A stretch of DNA of 64,000 nucleotides from Panagrolaimus kolymaensis. Taxonomy: Eukaryota; Nematoda; Chromadorea; Rhabditida; Panagrolaimidae. A program made the position numbers and the translations under genes. The notes under the pieces were generated by a model. It was not told the DNA's origin, did not search any database, and saw only the letters and a program-made list of their open reading frames with translations. Below, piece by piece: positions 28,734-43,200 of this stretch. Location: contig JAJQJQ010000018.1 of the NCBI GenBank assembly GCA_028622995.1, positions 2,914,001-2,978,000 of the forward strand. Direction: 5' to 3'. The first letter of the stretch is position 1. Every line of letters begins with the position of its first letter.

Positions 28734-29997
28734 TTTCTGAAAAAAACTTCTAATTGTTAAAACTACAATGGAAAAAAAAGTGTAAAGTTGAGCAAAAAAA
28801 ATTATCCACTTATAAAAAAGGGGCTGTTTATGAACTATGTATAACCTTAACAAACAACAATCGAATATTAGTAAATAAATGATAGATGATATAACTAATA
28901 TTAAAAGACGAGTGTTTCGCTAAGAGCGAAAACCAAAGTGGAGAATATTAAATTACAGATTTTTGTGAACAAAAGGATTATAAAAGAAAAGTATATCGAC
29001 AAGCTTGCTATTTATAAATTTAGGGTTTACAGTTAGAGAGGTGATCCTCAAAAAAAGAAGAGAAGATTTAAATGAATCATTGTAAATACTTTTGAGAAGA
29101 CTGCTTTTTTATAGTATTGCGCAAAAATTAAAGATGACAATAATGATGCACAGTGGCAATGAATGAATCATTCACCTTAAAGTTTATTGTTTCTTAGAAG
29201 TTCGGAAGAAGTTTTTTTTATTGTTGATGACTAACTTTGATTTAAAAAAGATATAATTCTTTAATGCCTTTTATGAAATGTTTTTTGAGCGGTTAGGTTT
29301 TTTAACATTAAAAGGTCAACCCATTAAGAAAAGAGATTACTCCATTTGCAAAAAAATGTGTGATTCATTTCCTCTGATTACTGTTGCTATTTCAGGTCAT
29401 TAAAACTTATAATTTTTTTTGCAAATTTATATAAAAATTATTGAATCAAAGCTTACTTATCACATTACTATTATTCATCTCCATTGCATTTTATTGAATG
29501 TTATTTTTTAAAGAAATATAAAAAACGAGTATCCATCTCTCGTAGGAGCAAAAAAGAAACCACACACATAAGAAACTCATCCTTGAAAACCAACCAAATA
29601 AACGATCAAAAAAAAGAAGGATGACGCTGAGTTGCCGTGAACCGGCTTTTTCTATAAAGATTCATTCCTCAACTGCGCTGCCGAGGAGCAAAAATGAATG
29701 AGTGGTCAATGTCAGACACAGCATAGCATCCAAAGCATAGGATTCATCTTTGCGCATTGATTCGTTTGTCTATCTATCCTTCTTCTTATGTTGTCTTTTA
29801 GCCTGCCTGCTTGCCTGCAATTGTGTGCCTTAGGCAACGAAGAATTGAAAAGAAAAAAAGCGATTTTTACACGCATATGTAGTTTCAAATGGATAAAAAA
29901 ACCATATCGCGCGATAGATAGATCGGCCAAGGCTTTTTAGCTTTTGATTCTTTATTTTTTTATTTTCTAAATTTAATCTTTTTTTAAGGAAGGAAAT
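28734..29997. other. Divergent intergenic region (TTL / EF-hand genes)
   Basis: 1.26 kb between divergent genes and probably holding both promoters. A GC-richer part at about 29560-29930 lies next to the EF-hand gene. The minus-strand ORF at 29712-29930 has no domain and is not taken as a gene. Confidence 0.4.
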
Positions 29998-30866
29998 ATG
30001 CTTAGAACCGTTGCATGTTTATCAGCGTTGGTATTAGTGGCTTCAGCTCTTGAAGCAAAATATGATAATTGTAAGTCTCCAAGAATCGCTTATTTCAATG
30101 AAATTTTTTTAATTTAGCCAATGATTTTGATAAAATTGATGCCAATTCTGATGGAAGTGTTTCATTACCAGAATTTCTTAAATGGAGACATAATGAAGAT
30201 CAACATAAAAGCATCAGTAAGATAAAGATTATTTTTTAGTAGTTTTGCAATATGAGCATTTTTAGGACTTTTTAAAAGTTATGACATCAACGTCGATGGC
30301 CATTTATCTGTCTCAGAATTTGTCCCACTTGTTTATGCTTTAAGTCGATCACCAACATCTGAAGCAGAAAAATTCTTCCAAGTAAAAAACTTTTTCTTAC
30401 GAAAATAAAAATTAAAAGCTTTCAATTCCAATTTCAGCAACTTGATCAAAATTCTGATGGAGTTTTCACCCGATTTGAAGCAGAAAAATCAAAAGAACGC
30501 ATCCCCGAAGAAATTACCAATGGACTTTTCCAAGTCGCCGATACCAATTTTGATGGAAAAATTACCCTTCAAGAATTTCTCGCAGTTATGGAATCAACTG
30601 ACAACTCCAAACAAACTTCCGATATTGGCACCGCTCAAGCCCTTCTCGTTGCAATGGATCTTGATGGAAACAAAAAACTTGATAAAAATGAAGTTTTAAA
30701 ATATGCAAACAAATATAACAAAGTTTCTAAGAAGGAAATTGACAATGTTTTCCAACTTCTTGATGGCAACCATGATAGTTTCTTGAATGCTAATGAACTT
30801 GAAAAATTACCTGGAAAGCTTACAGAACTCGCTGGAATTCGGCCTATGCACGCAATTAAAAACTAA
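29998..30866 (+). CDS. Secreted six-EF-hand calcium-binding protein
   Basis: Exons 29998-30070, 30118-30216, 30266-30381 and 30438-30866 give 238 residues. The signal peptide MLRTVACLSALVLVASALEA is followed by six EF-hand loops in three pairs: DANSDGSVSLPE, DINVDGHLSVSE, DQNSDGVFTRFE, DTNFDGKITLQE, DLDGNKKLDKNE and DGNHDSFLNANE. Six loops behind a signal peptide is the CREC (calumenin/reticulocalbin) plan, but the protein is shorter and ends HAIKN, with no HDEL-type retention signal. It may be secreted, and membership in CREC is uncertain. Confidence 0.88.
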
Positions 30867-31097
30867 ATATATAAATACAAATGTAAACTTATCCTCATTT
30901 TTATTGCCATGATTGTTTATTATATTTTTTATGAAATTAATTGTTAGAATGTTTATTGGATAGTAAAGTCACAAACATGCAATATTGTTTAAAATAAACA
31001 TATATTTTTTGTATAATCTTAAAAGCAAAATTTATTTTATTTAGAGATAAAACATAAATTTCAACCAAAAACAATTACATAAACATATCAAAGCTAA

Positions 31098-31436
31098 TTA
31101 TGACAAAGAATCAAGATATTGCATATATGAATTTATAAATCTTTCAAGTGCAAGAAATGAATTAATTGCTTCATCGCCTGTTTTGACGAGCTCTTCAGCA
31201 TCAAGAATGTTTCCATTTTCAGGAAAATTTTCCATAAGATCGCGTAATTCTGATGCAAATATAATGAGTTGATATACATGTTGAACAACACCGTCATCGG
31301 GAATAAGATGCAAAATATCAATAAAAGAATTAATTTTAGTTGTAAAATGAGGGGCAGCCCATTCAAAGAAATGTTTACATTTAACCATTTTCCTATTAAC
31401 CGCTTCTGGACCTTCAGGCATGCTAGGATTTTCCAT
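31098..31436 (-). CDS. Small orphan helical protein
   Basis: A single-exon 112-residue ORF from an ATG at 31436. It is mildly acidic, rich in Leu/Ile/Phe with no signal peptide or membrane span, and probably all-helical. One Cys (VKCKHFF). A TATAAAAG lies about 110 bases upstream, which supports transcription. No family was recognised. Codon use fits the neighbours. Confidence 0.55.
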   Translation of the reverse strand: MENPSMPEGPEAVNRKMVKCKHFFEWAAPHFTTKINSFIDILHLIPDDGVVQHVYQLIIFASELRDLMENFPENGNILDAEELVKTGDEAINSFLALERFINSYMQYLDSLS

Positions 31437-31545
31437 GACTATGAAGAAGCAAACTTTTGATTATGATTGAGCTTTGAAAGAAAATTACCAATAAATAGAA
31501 TACAAAATAAAGTAAAGATTAACTTATTTACTAAACTGAAGCTTC

Positions 31546-31553
31546 TTTTATAC
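31546..31553 (-). promoter_or_regulatory. TATA box candidate for the 31098-31436 gene
   Basis: Minus-strand TATAAAAG about 110 bases upstream of the ATG. The same octamer occurs ahead of the 1034-1455 gene. Confidence 0.4.
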
Positions 31554-32189
31554 TCATATTTTGGCAAATGTCATTTCACAGCTATTATGAAGTACTAGGC
31601 CACCATAAATATGAACAAACTATGAGTAAACAAACAAGTAAGCTGGAAAACTCTTTTACAAATGCATCGTTTCTTTTATCCATACTAACCTATTTACAAT
31701 ATGTATCAATCAATAAAAAGAAAGCTAAACCTTAATAATAAAAACAAACTTCAAGCATGTTTTGATTTTTTTCAAGGCTTGATCTCTCGAACTTTGATTT
31801 ATTTAATTGTAAGCAAACTATCGTTTTCATGTTAGTTTTTAAAAATAAATACTAGAAATATTTTTCAAGTCAATAATTATTTAATTCTTTGGGAAATAAA
31901 GCAATCTATGGCTTAAAGTCTGTCTGATATTTATTTACGTAAGACGACTAATACATCACCTTAATTGAAGGTTAAATGTCAAAAGATGTTTAGATTAAAA
32001 AGTAAAAACCTGTTTATTGTCTTTAATAAACCAAAATGTTCATAGTAAGTGGAACACGCTTTCTAAGACTGCATACTTTTTTGTGTGCAAAAATAAATAA
32101 AATATTTTATTAATTTTGTCATGAATTTTATAATGATTTGTAAACACTTTAAACTTTATTGAGATTTAACACTACAACTTAATTTTTAT
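31554..32189. other. Intergenic, AT-rich
   Basis: No ORF, RNA gene or repeat of note. It contains the 3' flank of the second transthyretin-like gene. Confidence 0.4.
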
Positions 32190-32327
32190 CTAATTGAGAC
32201 AATCACGATCTTCACCCTTGAATTTTCCAGCAAGTTCAATAACACCTGCATCATAAATCTTTTTGGGATGTTCTGAATCTGAGATGTATTTGTCTGGGAT
32301 CATAATAGAAGTTTTTCGTTGACAAGG
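32190..32327 (-). other. TTL alternative last exon 4b
   Basis: 46 codons: PCQRKTSIMIPDKYISDSEH, then PKKIYDAGVIELAGKFKGED, RDCLN, stop TAG. It aligns to exon 4a without gaps; the ending RDCLN matches the other transthyretin-like gene at 28211. Confidence 0.85.
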
Positions 32328-33148
32328 CTGCAGAAGTAATATATATTTTAGATAAATATGTAAGCAGAAAGATTGTAAAATCACACTCCAAAAAAGCAAG
32401 TAAAAGAAGCAAAAAGTTTATTTAAAAATGCAAAAAATCCAAAATCAAATGGCACAAAAAAAATATCGCAGAAGTTTATAACTCGGTCTTCGAAGTTTTT
32501 AATGAATGCAATCACGTTCTTCACCTTTGTAAATGCCTTCAAGTTCCAAAACTCCAGCATTAAAAAATTTCTCAGGGTGTTCACCAGAAGAAATATATTT
32601 ATCAGGAATCATAATAGTTACTTTTCGTTGGCAGGGCTAAGAGAAAAAAAAAATAAGAAAATTATTAAAAAAAAGCTTTTGGGTTAATTTTAAGGATAAA
32701 GCATTAGCTATCAAACATGAGTAAGCGAAACCAATGTTAGTAATAAACTAAGGAAAAGTAACTTACAGTGAGTGCATCATTGCAATCGTGGTAGCTAAAA
32801 TGAAACAATTTTATTAACTTAGAAAGTGGATGGCTAGTGCTTACATGTTCAATTTAGGATCAATAGTTGTGAATTCATGACTATAACCTTCAAGTTCAAA
32901 ATGTCCACTGCCATCAGTTTTGCCTTCAGCCATTAAATCATCGGTGTCAATACCTCTATCATCATCATACAATTTAACCTTAACATGGCCAGCTGGTTTA
33001 CCGTCGCATACCTTCAAAGCTTGAGATAAAATTGGAAACTAGGATTAAATAAGCTTACTAATTGCCCTCTAACACCAGCAGATTGCTTTCTACCCAAGCC
33101 AATGGCAACAGCAGTACCAAATAAAGCAATAAAAATTAACCACTTCAT
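32190..33148 (-). CDS. Transthyretin-like (TTL) protein with duplicated last exon
   Basis: Constitutive exons 33059-33148, 32845-33011 and 32767-32794 are followed by either 32499-32636 or 32190-32327. Each version is 140 residues. The signal peptide MKWLIFIALFGTAVAIG is followed by RKQSAGVRGQLVCDGKPAG, HVKVKLYDDDRGIDTDDLMA, KTDGSGHFELEG, TTIDPKLN and IYHDCNDALT, then PCQRK in either last exon. The 47-nt first intron ends in TTTGAAG, chosen because it restores the family sequence GQLVCDGKP in frame. Both last exons have good acceptors (TTCTCTTAG and CTTCTGCAG), phase 0, the same 46-codon length and their own stop. Confidence 0.9.
32499..32636 (-). other. TTL alternative last exon 4a
   Basis: 46 codons: PCQRKVTIMIPDKYISSGEH, then PEKFFNAGVLELEGIYKGEE, RDCIH, stop TAA. 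It is the nearer of two tandem terminal exons. Confidence 0.85.
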
Positions 33149-36100
33149 CTTCAACTTGATCCAACTAATGATGTTTGAATTTAAAAGTGTTTCATTTATG
33201 AATACTCGAAAACTGTTTTACTTTTTTATCGTTTGTTTGTCTTTCATCAAGGCCATATCATTTTTTGTTTTGTTTTGTTTATTAATAAAATATTAAGTCT
33301 AAATAACTTGAAAGCAGCCAAAAAAATAGGCGTAACTAATACACACTTATATGACCTGATATTATTATACCTGCCTCCCACAGGTTTCAAAAACTGGTTA
33401 TTATTTTGAGATTTTTTTGGCCAAGTTTTAGCATCAGGAACCTTAACGATCGCGCAACTTTTTCTTTTTGATTATTTTGACGGAAAATGATTAACCGTGA
33501 CGAGAGAGATAAAATCAACAACAAGAAATTTGCACACGTGAAAAATCTAAAATTCTAAAAAAGAAAAAGTTTGGCAAACAGTTTTAAAGTTTTTATGTAT
33601 AAAAAAAGACATGGTTTTGTGAGTCATTGAAAAGTATCAAAATTGACCGATTTTTGATCAAAATGATGCGCAATTTGATTTCAATGATTAAAAATAAATC
33701 ATAACAAACATAAACGGAAGTGCATTTCTTTAGGGACTAAATTTTTTTTATTTGTAATTTCCGAATTCATTAAACTTTTTTTCTTCTCAAAAATTCGGAT
33801 AAACCATTGTAATTTATTTAAAATTTTAGATGTAAAAAGTAATAAAACTCATAAAACAAAGACTTTCCCATAATTCAAATTATTGAAAAGTTTTTTTTTA
33901 TATCCTAGGTTTCCCATGTGTAACTGTAAAACCACGGTGAATTACCGGTATTAATTTTTTTTAAAGGGATTAGCAAACAAAACAAATGGCGCATTACAAA
34001 AGAAAACATAACATGAGCGACGTCTTTTCTTTTTCTCCTTTGTACAACGAAGAAAAAATAAATAGCGCCACCTCGAATTAGCGGATGGGATACCTTTCAA
34101 AAAAAAATGGATACAAACATTCAAAAGATGCCGATAATTTGTATGCAAACAATATCCTCACTCCTAAATAATTTTGGCAGCATAATTTATCAAGATCACG
34201 TCGAATGCCTTTTAACTTGAATTTTTTTTACTCAAAACTGAGGTAAAAGAAAAAACTTTTTTTCATGTAACCGATTGTCGAAAATAATTATGATGCTTTT
34301 TAAAGTATCTCATTCATCTCAATCCACAAAAAATAGAAGAAGTTTATTTTGCGTCATAAATCATCGTCTTTCAAAAAATACTATTGACTTTTTATTGCAC
34401 AAAAAAAGTTTTCACACATTTGCAATTCAAAGGAAGAAAAAATAAAAAAGGATGGCAATCTCATTTTCTTCTTGCAACAACCTTTTGCCTTCCGGAAATT
34501 AGGTGTTTTTATTTTTTATATGTTTTTTTTGTCGGCAGATTTTTTTTATGCCGAAATAAAACAAAAAGATGAGAGAAGCTAATCATGAAAATGAACTGCT
34601 GTGGCTCAACCAAAAACTTTTTAGTCTGGCGCCAGCCTACCGGAAGCGCTAATTTCAAAGCTACTCTTAAATAAAAATTTACAGTCAAAGGTGGAAAGAA
34701 AAAAAAGGAAGAAAAGAAATACATATTGATGATGATGATCTGATGGGGATGAATACAAAAAAATAGTCTCATTTAAAGCAAATGAAAATGAAATGTTTTG
34801 TTTTGCGAAAGCCGCTGCCATTGCAGAGTCGTTCTATATTTTATTTTATGGCGTATTTGGCGCCATTCTTCCTTCCTGACTAATGGAATAAATACCGTAT
34901 CAAGTTAACAAACATAATGAAACACTCACATTTTTTAATTGAATGAATGATAGAAAAAATTTTAGTGTATATTTTTTCTTCAAATTTGAAAAAATGCTTT
35001 TTTTGTGAAAAAAAAATTTCTCTCTTTTTCTTGGATCAATTTTAAAGGCGAAAAAGTTTTTTTTTCAAGGTTAGCTAGGAATTTTTTCTTACGAAAAACT
35101 TAGATATTATACGGTTCGTCTTCTCTTACTTAACTACTTTTTTATTATTGTTGTGTTATTAGTGGAGGACATTTGACGGAAGTCAAGTCAAAGTAACTGT
35201 TTTGGCAATATTTTAATATGCGACTTTATTTTTTTCATAAGTTTTTGATTTCTCTAAGACCCAATTTCTTTTTAAATAATATAAATCTCTTTAATCACTA
35301 AAAATCATTTAAATTTTTAATATATCATAAAAGCTGTAATTGACGACGACGGCATACAACAAAACGGTTGTGGTCGGTGACGCCATTCGAAAAAAATAAA
35401 AATATATACAAATATCTCATTTTCTTCGTTCTCTCCGTACCCCATTGGTTTCAATTTGCACGCGTATACACGCTTTTTTCCTTCTTTTGATTGCTTCTGT
35501 GTGTTTGTTCTGCCAATGATCGTATCATTTTTTTTAAATTTCTGTTTCTTCTTGCTTCTTACGACGCCGACAAAGTCAAACTAAAACATTTTGTTCTCAA
35601 CGTCTCATCAACTTCGAAAGAAAAAAAAACGGCTAGCTGTTCGTTTACCACCGTTCTATTACTTTTTTTTCTTATGCTTCCCCATTTTTAAAAATTTAAA
35701 TTCACTGTGCAAATCAAGCAACAACGGTTGCTTCCTTTTCATTCGTGTCAATATCATTTTTTTTTCTTGCTTAAAACCGCAATGCTTCTTCGTTTTTTGA
35801 CTGTTAACCAAACAACCCTCTCTATCATTTTTTTGTTTTTCCTTACTCATCTACCGTAACCTCATTATCTCCCTCGAATCTACTGCCATCATTTATTTTT
35901 TGTTTTGTTTTGTTTTTTTGTCTCATTTGCTTTTTAGTTTTTTTCCGCAACTAATGTGCCTCAACAAAATAGCTTTTTTCCCAAATTTAGAAGCATCCCA
36001 TCTGCCTTATTTTCACTCTATTTCAAAGAATTTGTTCACAAAAAATTACAAAATCCTTAGTAAAATACGTTTTTAAACGCTTTAACGCATTTTATTTTGT

Positions 36101-38781
36101 TCCTCGAAATAAAAGAACCGCCGGAAGTCAAGCGCCGCTAATCCATTTACAATAGTGTATCAAGTACCGTAATACTTTCTGAACCGATTTGATTTACATA
36201 ATCCGATATTCTTTTTCATATAATGTGCAAAACGTTAAAGAAATTTTTTTACTGTCTCTCTTTCCTTTTTTCTTCAAAATCATCAAAATCAAAAACACGA
36301 AAAATAAAATTTTGCTTACTTTTAGCGGCTTTTTTCTTTCTTGTATTTTTTTAAATTTAAAATTCGTGTATTTTGATTTTATTTTTGCTTTTTATCTTCA
36401 TTGATCTTCGAGCCACTCTGTGTTTCTTTTTGTCAGTGTTGTATCAGAAGATGGACCGTTTTATGTTTTTCGAAGGGTGCTTTTAAGAAAAAGCTTACAA
36501 CACCAATGTTTTTGATAACGCCTTTGCCTTTGGAATGCGTTATATTTTGGCAAGCTTTTGTTTTTTCTTTTTCTTTAAGATTCATCTTCGTCTTTTTTTT
36601 TGTATCTCTATCAGGTTTTTTACAACTAAAGAAAAAAGTATTTTACATCATAGTTAGATAGATCACCGTAAAAGAGCGATGAAAGATTAGGCAACAACTG
36701 CTGTCGTTGCTGCTGCAATTACGACCGGTTTGAATTTGATACTTGTACACTTGTTCAAAAATCAGGCAGACGACATAGACACGTATTGTAAAAAGCCAGT
36801 AAATGCTTTGCAAATAATACGTTTCCGTAGAAAAAAAAAGTTTTTAAAGTTTTTTCCTTTTTTTTCTAAGGCCAAGTTTTTTTTCTTTTTCCTTTTTTAT
36901 TGAGGATTTTGGTATTTTGAGTACCTTCTTACCGGTCAATATGACCTTGTTCACTCTTATTTTTTTTGGATGCCAAACAAACATACTCTGGAAGAAGTGA
37001 GGGTGAAAGATAAGTGCCCAAGGGACAATAATAATAGCGGCAAAATAAAAAAAATGCGCTAAAAGAAAGAGAAAGTTACAAAAAAGCGTGTGTTATTATT
37101 TGCATGCGTACGCGGCACACTCTTTTAGCACCTTAGCGATAAAGTAGCCTGATCCAAAAGACGTTCTTTCTTCACCTTCTATGCCGCCGCCGAACGAAGA
37201 TTGTCGCCGTCAAGACAAAAGGAAATGGGACGGAAGTTATAATTAGTTTGTAATGAATGTGGTTGAGAGGAAACATGATGAACAAATAGAGTTGAGGAGG
37301 TTTTGAGGATAAAAACAAAAGTTTTACACCTTCATCAAAGAAGAGTCAGAGTTAATTAAGCTCCTTTTCTCCTTGAAAAATAAAATAAAGTACAGCCTTG
37401 ATTCTCTATAATTTTTTTTTCATATTGCAACCGAAAAAAACTGTAACTTTTTTCCTCATATTTTTTTCTGATTTAGGCAATTTTTTATTCCCTCTTTTTT
37501 TCATTTTCAACTACAATTTATTTATTTTTTGAATTGCGCAATCATTTTTGAAAAACTGTAGCTACGGTTATCGCTTTTCTTTAATACTTTATACTTTCCG
37601 GTTTTTTTCTTTCTTCTTCTTTATTTTACTATGTTGTATTTGATTCTCATGAGCAGCATCACATCACAAAAAAGAATGTCCCGCCTCAAGGACCGGTTGG
37701 TTACTGGGCAAAAAAAAAGCATGCAAGCGTTCAATCGTTTTTTTTTTCTCTGCGCAATTCACAAAGCTTTTTGGTGGTAGTGATGTTGATGATACTGTCT
37801 ATTTCCCTCATCATCAGCATTAAGAAGCTTTTTTCTTCTTTTTCACGTTAGAATAATGTTTTTTTTTCGGAGGGAAAAGGAGAATATTAAAACAAAACTA
37901 GGCAGTTTTTAGTGTGGTTATTAAAAAATGAAGACGAAGGAACAAAAAATAGAAGAGAAAGAAGATGAAGAATAATTTGAGGGTTGTTTTACACTTCAGA
38001 TGGCGCAATCGCTATTTTTTTAAGTGTTGAATAATAATTTGTTTTTTGATATCACGTAATAAAAGTGAATCGAATGCTTCTTCCTTCCCCTTAGCACACG
38101 ATAACACGGTATCATCATAATTTAAAAAAAATTGTTTTAAGTGTGCCAATATTTATTTTTGACGACTACCTTTAACCTTTTTTTGTTGATGTAATGTAAC
38201 TTACCAATTTTCTGCACACTTTTTATATTTATTGTTTATTTACAATGTCTTCTTTTTTCCTTTCATTCCTTTATGAATTTCATCTTATTTTTTTTCTAAG
38301 GCCTAAAAATGTAATTGAGAGTTAATTTATGTACTCCTTTCTTCGTCTTCTTTTTGAAGATTTCATCCATAAACTTCTTTATATTATTTTTCTTTTACTT
38401 CCGAGTAAAAATTGGCACACGGATACTTTTTCTTTTCTTTTTTTGTTGAAAACATTCATTAACGACCTTGATACCTTTGACGAGAAAAAATTGCGGCCTT
38501 CATCGGGACACGGTCAGTTGCAATCCCCGCTATATGAGTCTCGTACAATACTTATTATTTTTGAATTCCTTCATCTTTTACACCGCAAGGCGGCGCTAAC
38601 AAACGGGAACTGCTCTTTCACTCCTCATATTATTTTTTTGCGACTCACAGCCAATGCGTGTTGCTTTTTGAACCAATCATTGTGCGCTCAAAAAATCCCA
38701 TGCTATTACGGTATTTGTCTTGAACTCCCGCGTTTTTTTTGTTGCTTCCAAATAAAATAGCATTAATGGTAATTTAAATAA
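33149..38781. other. lin-48: 5.6 kb gap upstream of the OVO/LIN-48 gene
   Basis: Low-complexity, T-rich on the plus strand, with many short ORFs that lack domains or splice context. GC-richer islands are at about 34590-34640, 35340-35400, 37080-37220 and 38490-38720. The last holds a hydrophobic ORF (38329-38760) that I do not accept as a gene. The gap likely contains cis-control elements and perhaps a non-coding or short 5' exon of the zinc-finger gene. Confidence 0.45.
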
Positions 38782-39977
<1,196 letters not shown>

Positions 39978-40207
39978 TAATTTTTAATTTTGTTTTAAAA
40001 AAGTTTATAGCGCTTTCATTTTTTTTTCTGTCGGTTTTTAATGCTTTACTTTAACGCAATTTAATTTTTTTGTTATTTGTATTAAAAAAAATAATATACT
40101 TTTATTAATTCCAACCAATGCTTGTTTGACATAGTTTTTTTTAAACTGATTGATTTTTATAAAAAAAATAAAAAACAAAAAAGTGAAAGTCATGATTTTT
40201 TTCCTCT

Positions 40208-43200
40208 CTAAATATCTATACTGTTATTTTCATCATCGTTGTAACGAACAAGCCATTCCGAAATAAATCCAATTGGATTTGCCGGCCTTCGCAAAAGAAC
40301 CTCCGCTAAAGCTTTAGTTAAAACTGGTGCCACCGTTCTCGCTAAATATAATCCATTATCGGATGTTGGTAAATCTAGTTTATCTTGTAAAAGTTTTTCA
40401 AATCTGCTTCCATTAATCTCATCCTCATCATTACGACGTCCAGAATCAAGGAGAGAACTAAAAAATCTATAGAAAAAATATTCGTAGAAGCTTAACAAAA
40501 AATTTGTATCTCACCTGCAAGCTGAACCAGAATCAGGGCTTGGTGGAGTATCAACTGCAGGAGCATCATCGAGGATATTTTGTTGGAAAGTATCAATTTC
40601 ATCATCACGTTCTTTCAACAATTTTAAATCAAATATGGCGTTTCTGCGATAATAATCGGGAGTTCGGCCTTCCTAAAAAATAAGATTTTGCATTTACTTT
40701 ATATTTTTTGTTGTTGCAAATTTTTACATTATCCACTGCCATTGCATCTGCTCCAGCTTTAGCTAAAATTTTCATATAATGTCCTCCATCCCTTGCGGCT
40801 GCAGCATAATGAAGTGGAGTTCTTTTATTCTACAAATTTTAAAGTTTTAATGAACTCCAATGGATTTCGAGACACATACGTAATCAGGCGCATTAAGAAC
40901 CATGGAAAAATTAGCTGCAATAAATCTAACTATTTCTGTTTCTTCATATACTATTGCTGTATGCAAAGGTGTACAACCATGTTTATCACGAGCTAACGCT
41001 AATCTTTTAGTTGCAATTAATTCTTTCACTGCTTCATAATTTCCTTCCCGAATCGATCGATGAATTGTTTCGACTGTTTCCTAAAAAGTGTTACAAAAAT
41101 TATTTAAATGGACCGGAAATGAAAAAACTGTAAGTGTGTTTATCTTTTTTTGTCGGCTCAACAAAGGTTTCCCATCGAAAAAAATTCGTTTCTTGTTTTT
41201 TCTTCATTTTTTTTGAAGCTCTCAAAAAACAAAACAAAAATATCTGTGTCTTCAAATGCTATTTCCGTCGTTTCATCTTTTTTTTTCTCGAGCAAATGCA
41301 AAAATAAAAAAACAACAATAAAATGGCAAATAATTTTACTGTAAAATTAGCCGTATTGATGCGAGAAAAAAGTCTTAAAGTTTTTTTAAGTAGAAAATTA
41401 GTGTGTATTTTTGCGACCTTCAAGTCTTTTTTAAAAAATTATTTTGAAGACAGTGGCGACCCGCTGCAAACGCAATCAAGCATGCGCGAAAATTTTATAT
41501 GCGTGACAGTCATCTTTCTCGCTTTAAATTTCACTGTCCTCTTTCCTCTTCCTTGCTATTTTTTAAGACTGTTTTTATTTTCACCCTCTCTTGATCCCGA
41601 TTGAAAAAAAATAAAAGAAAATTGCGGCACGCGCATCAACTTCGTTCGGTAATTTTGGAATAAAAGAATAAAAAAATCTTGAGAAAAAAAAACCACAAAC
41701 AGCAAGCAAGCAGCCACGCTCGTCTTAATGGAGGGTTAACAACTCTACTCTAACGTCTTTTTGATTGTTTCAAATGGCCTTGGGAATGAGCTGGAAAAAA
41801 AAGAATTTCCGTCGTCGCGGAACTACTCATCTTTTCCACAAATATGCTTGCACTTGCTTCCTTAAAAAGTAAAAAGTGGCCGTATGGAAAAAATTGAGGT
41901 AGAATGAAAATAACAGGAAACAACTACTTAAGGGTTTTTATATAAGTAAAAAAGAAAGAAAGAGTGAGAGTGAATTGTTTTTTTTTGTTGCTGTTTATTC
42001 TCTTAATTTAGTTAGAGAGCTCAAGGACTATTTACCAATAAAGAAGGAAGTTCTTTTAAAAATATTTGAGTATCTGGATGATTTGAAGTTTTTTCTAGCA
42101 ACAAGTCTCCACAACCAGAAAGGACGAGTTGATCAAGTTTGCCAAGATTACCCTCACGAAGCCATTGCTGAATGCTAAAAAAGCAAATTAGTTTTTTTTT
42201 AAATTGCATAAAAGTATAAAGCACTAACTTTGTTTCCAAATAACTTGGAGCAACTCGATTATGCAAAACTTGTTTCAAAGCTGATTTGGTATCCATTCGC
42301 ATTTGTTCTAGATTTATTTCGCCTGGATATTTAAGATAATATTTGGGTGGTCTGCCATTGCAATCAAAAATATTTGGATCTGCTCCCGCTTTTCGCATCA
42401 ATTTATACATATATCCTCCATCTCTCAAAGCCGCTGAATAATGCAATGGTGTCCTTTTATTTTGATCCATAGCATTCACAGATTGTGGATAATTTCGAAT
42501 TAAATATTTAGCTATATCAATTCGATCAAAAACTATACATTTATGCAATGGGGCTAATCCCTTTCCGTCTCGGCATAAAGACAGCTTTTTCCGGTCTGTG
42601 AGTAATTTAATTGCTCTTAAATTTCCTTGTTCTATGGCTCGATGAATTGCTTGAATTTTAGCTTGATATTGTGGGAGGACTTCTAAGAAGCCTACAGCAT
42701 CAGCATCATCAACTTGGTGATTTCGACCCAAAAGCAAATCAGCATAGCCATTCAAAACAAGTTCTTCCAACTTTCCAACATTGCCTGTATGAATCCAATC
42801 TGAGATGTCTTCTTCCAAATCTAAATATTTCTTTCCTTATTTCTTTTTTTCTTTTTTATTTTTTTTACTTGCCTTGAAGTAAAGGTCGATTAAGCTGTCC
42901 CGAAATTAGCTGATTTATCACTGCATTATCTTTTAATGTTCTCATATTCAATCGTTTTCCATGAGTACGATAATAAAAAGGTGTATGACCATACTGTAAA
43001 ATAATTTTTTTAATCTCTTTCTTTTTTTCGAGAAACAAAAAACAAACTTTATCTTCAATAAAAGCATCTCCACCAGACTTTTGTAAAACTTTGATCATGT
43101 GTTCGCCATTTGGATCAGCAGCAGCATAATGCAATGCTGTGCGTCCAGCCTTAAATTTGTTTTTGTTGTTTTAAAATAAAAAGAAAGATAGGCAGCAGCA

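Noticed and set aside
38329..38760. 143-codon ORF before lin-48
   Set aside because: It has Phe/Leu-rich translation of T-rich DNA, a GC-rich patch without a domain, and no splice link to the zinc-finger frame.
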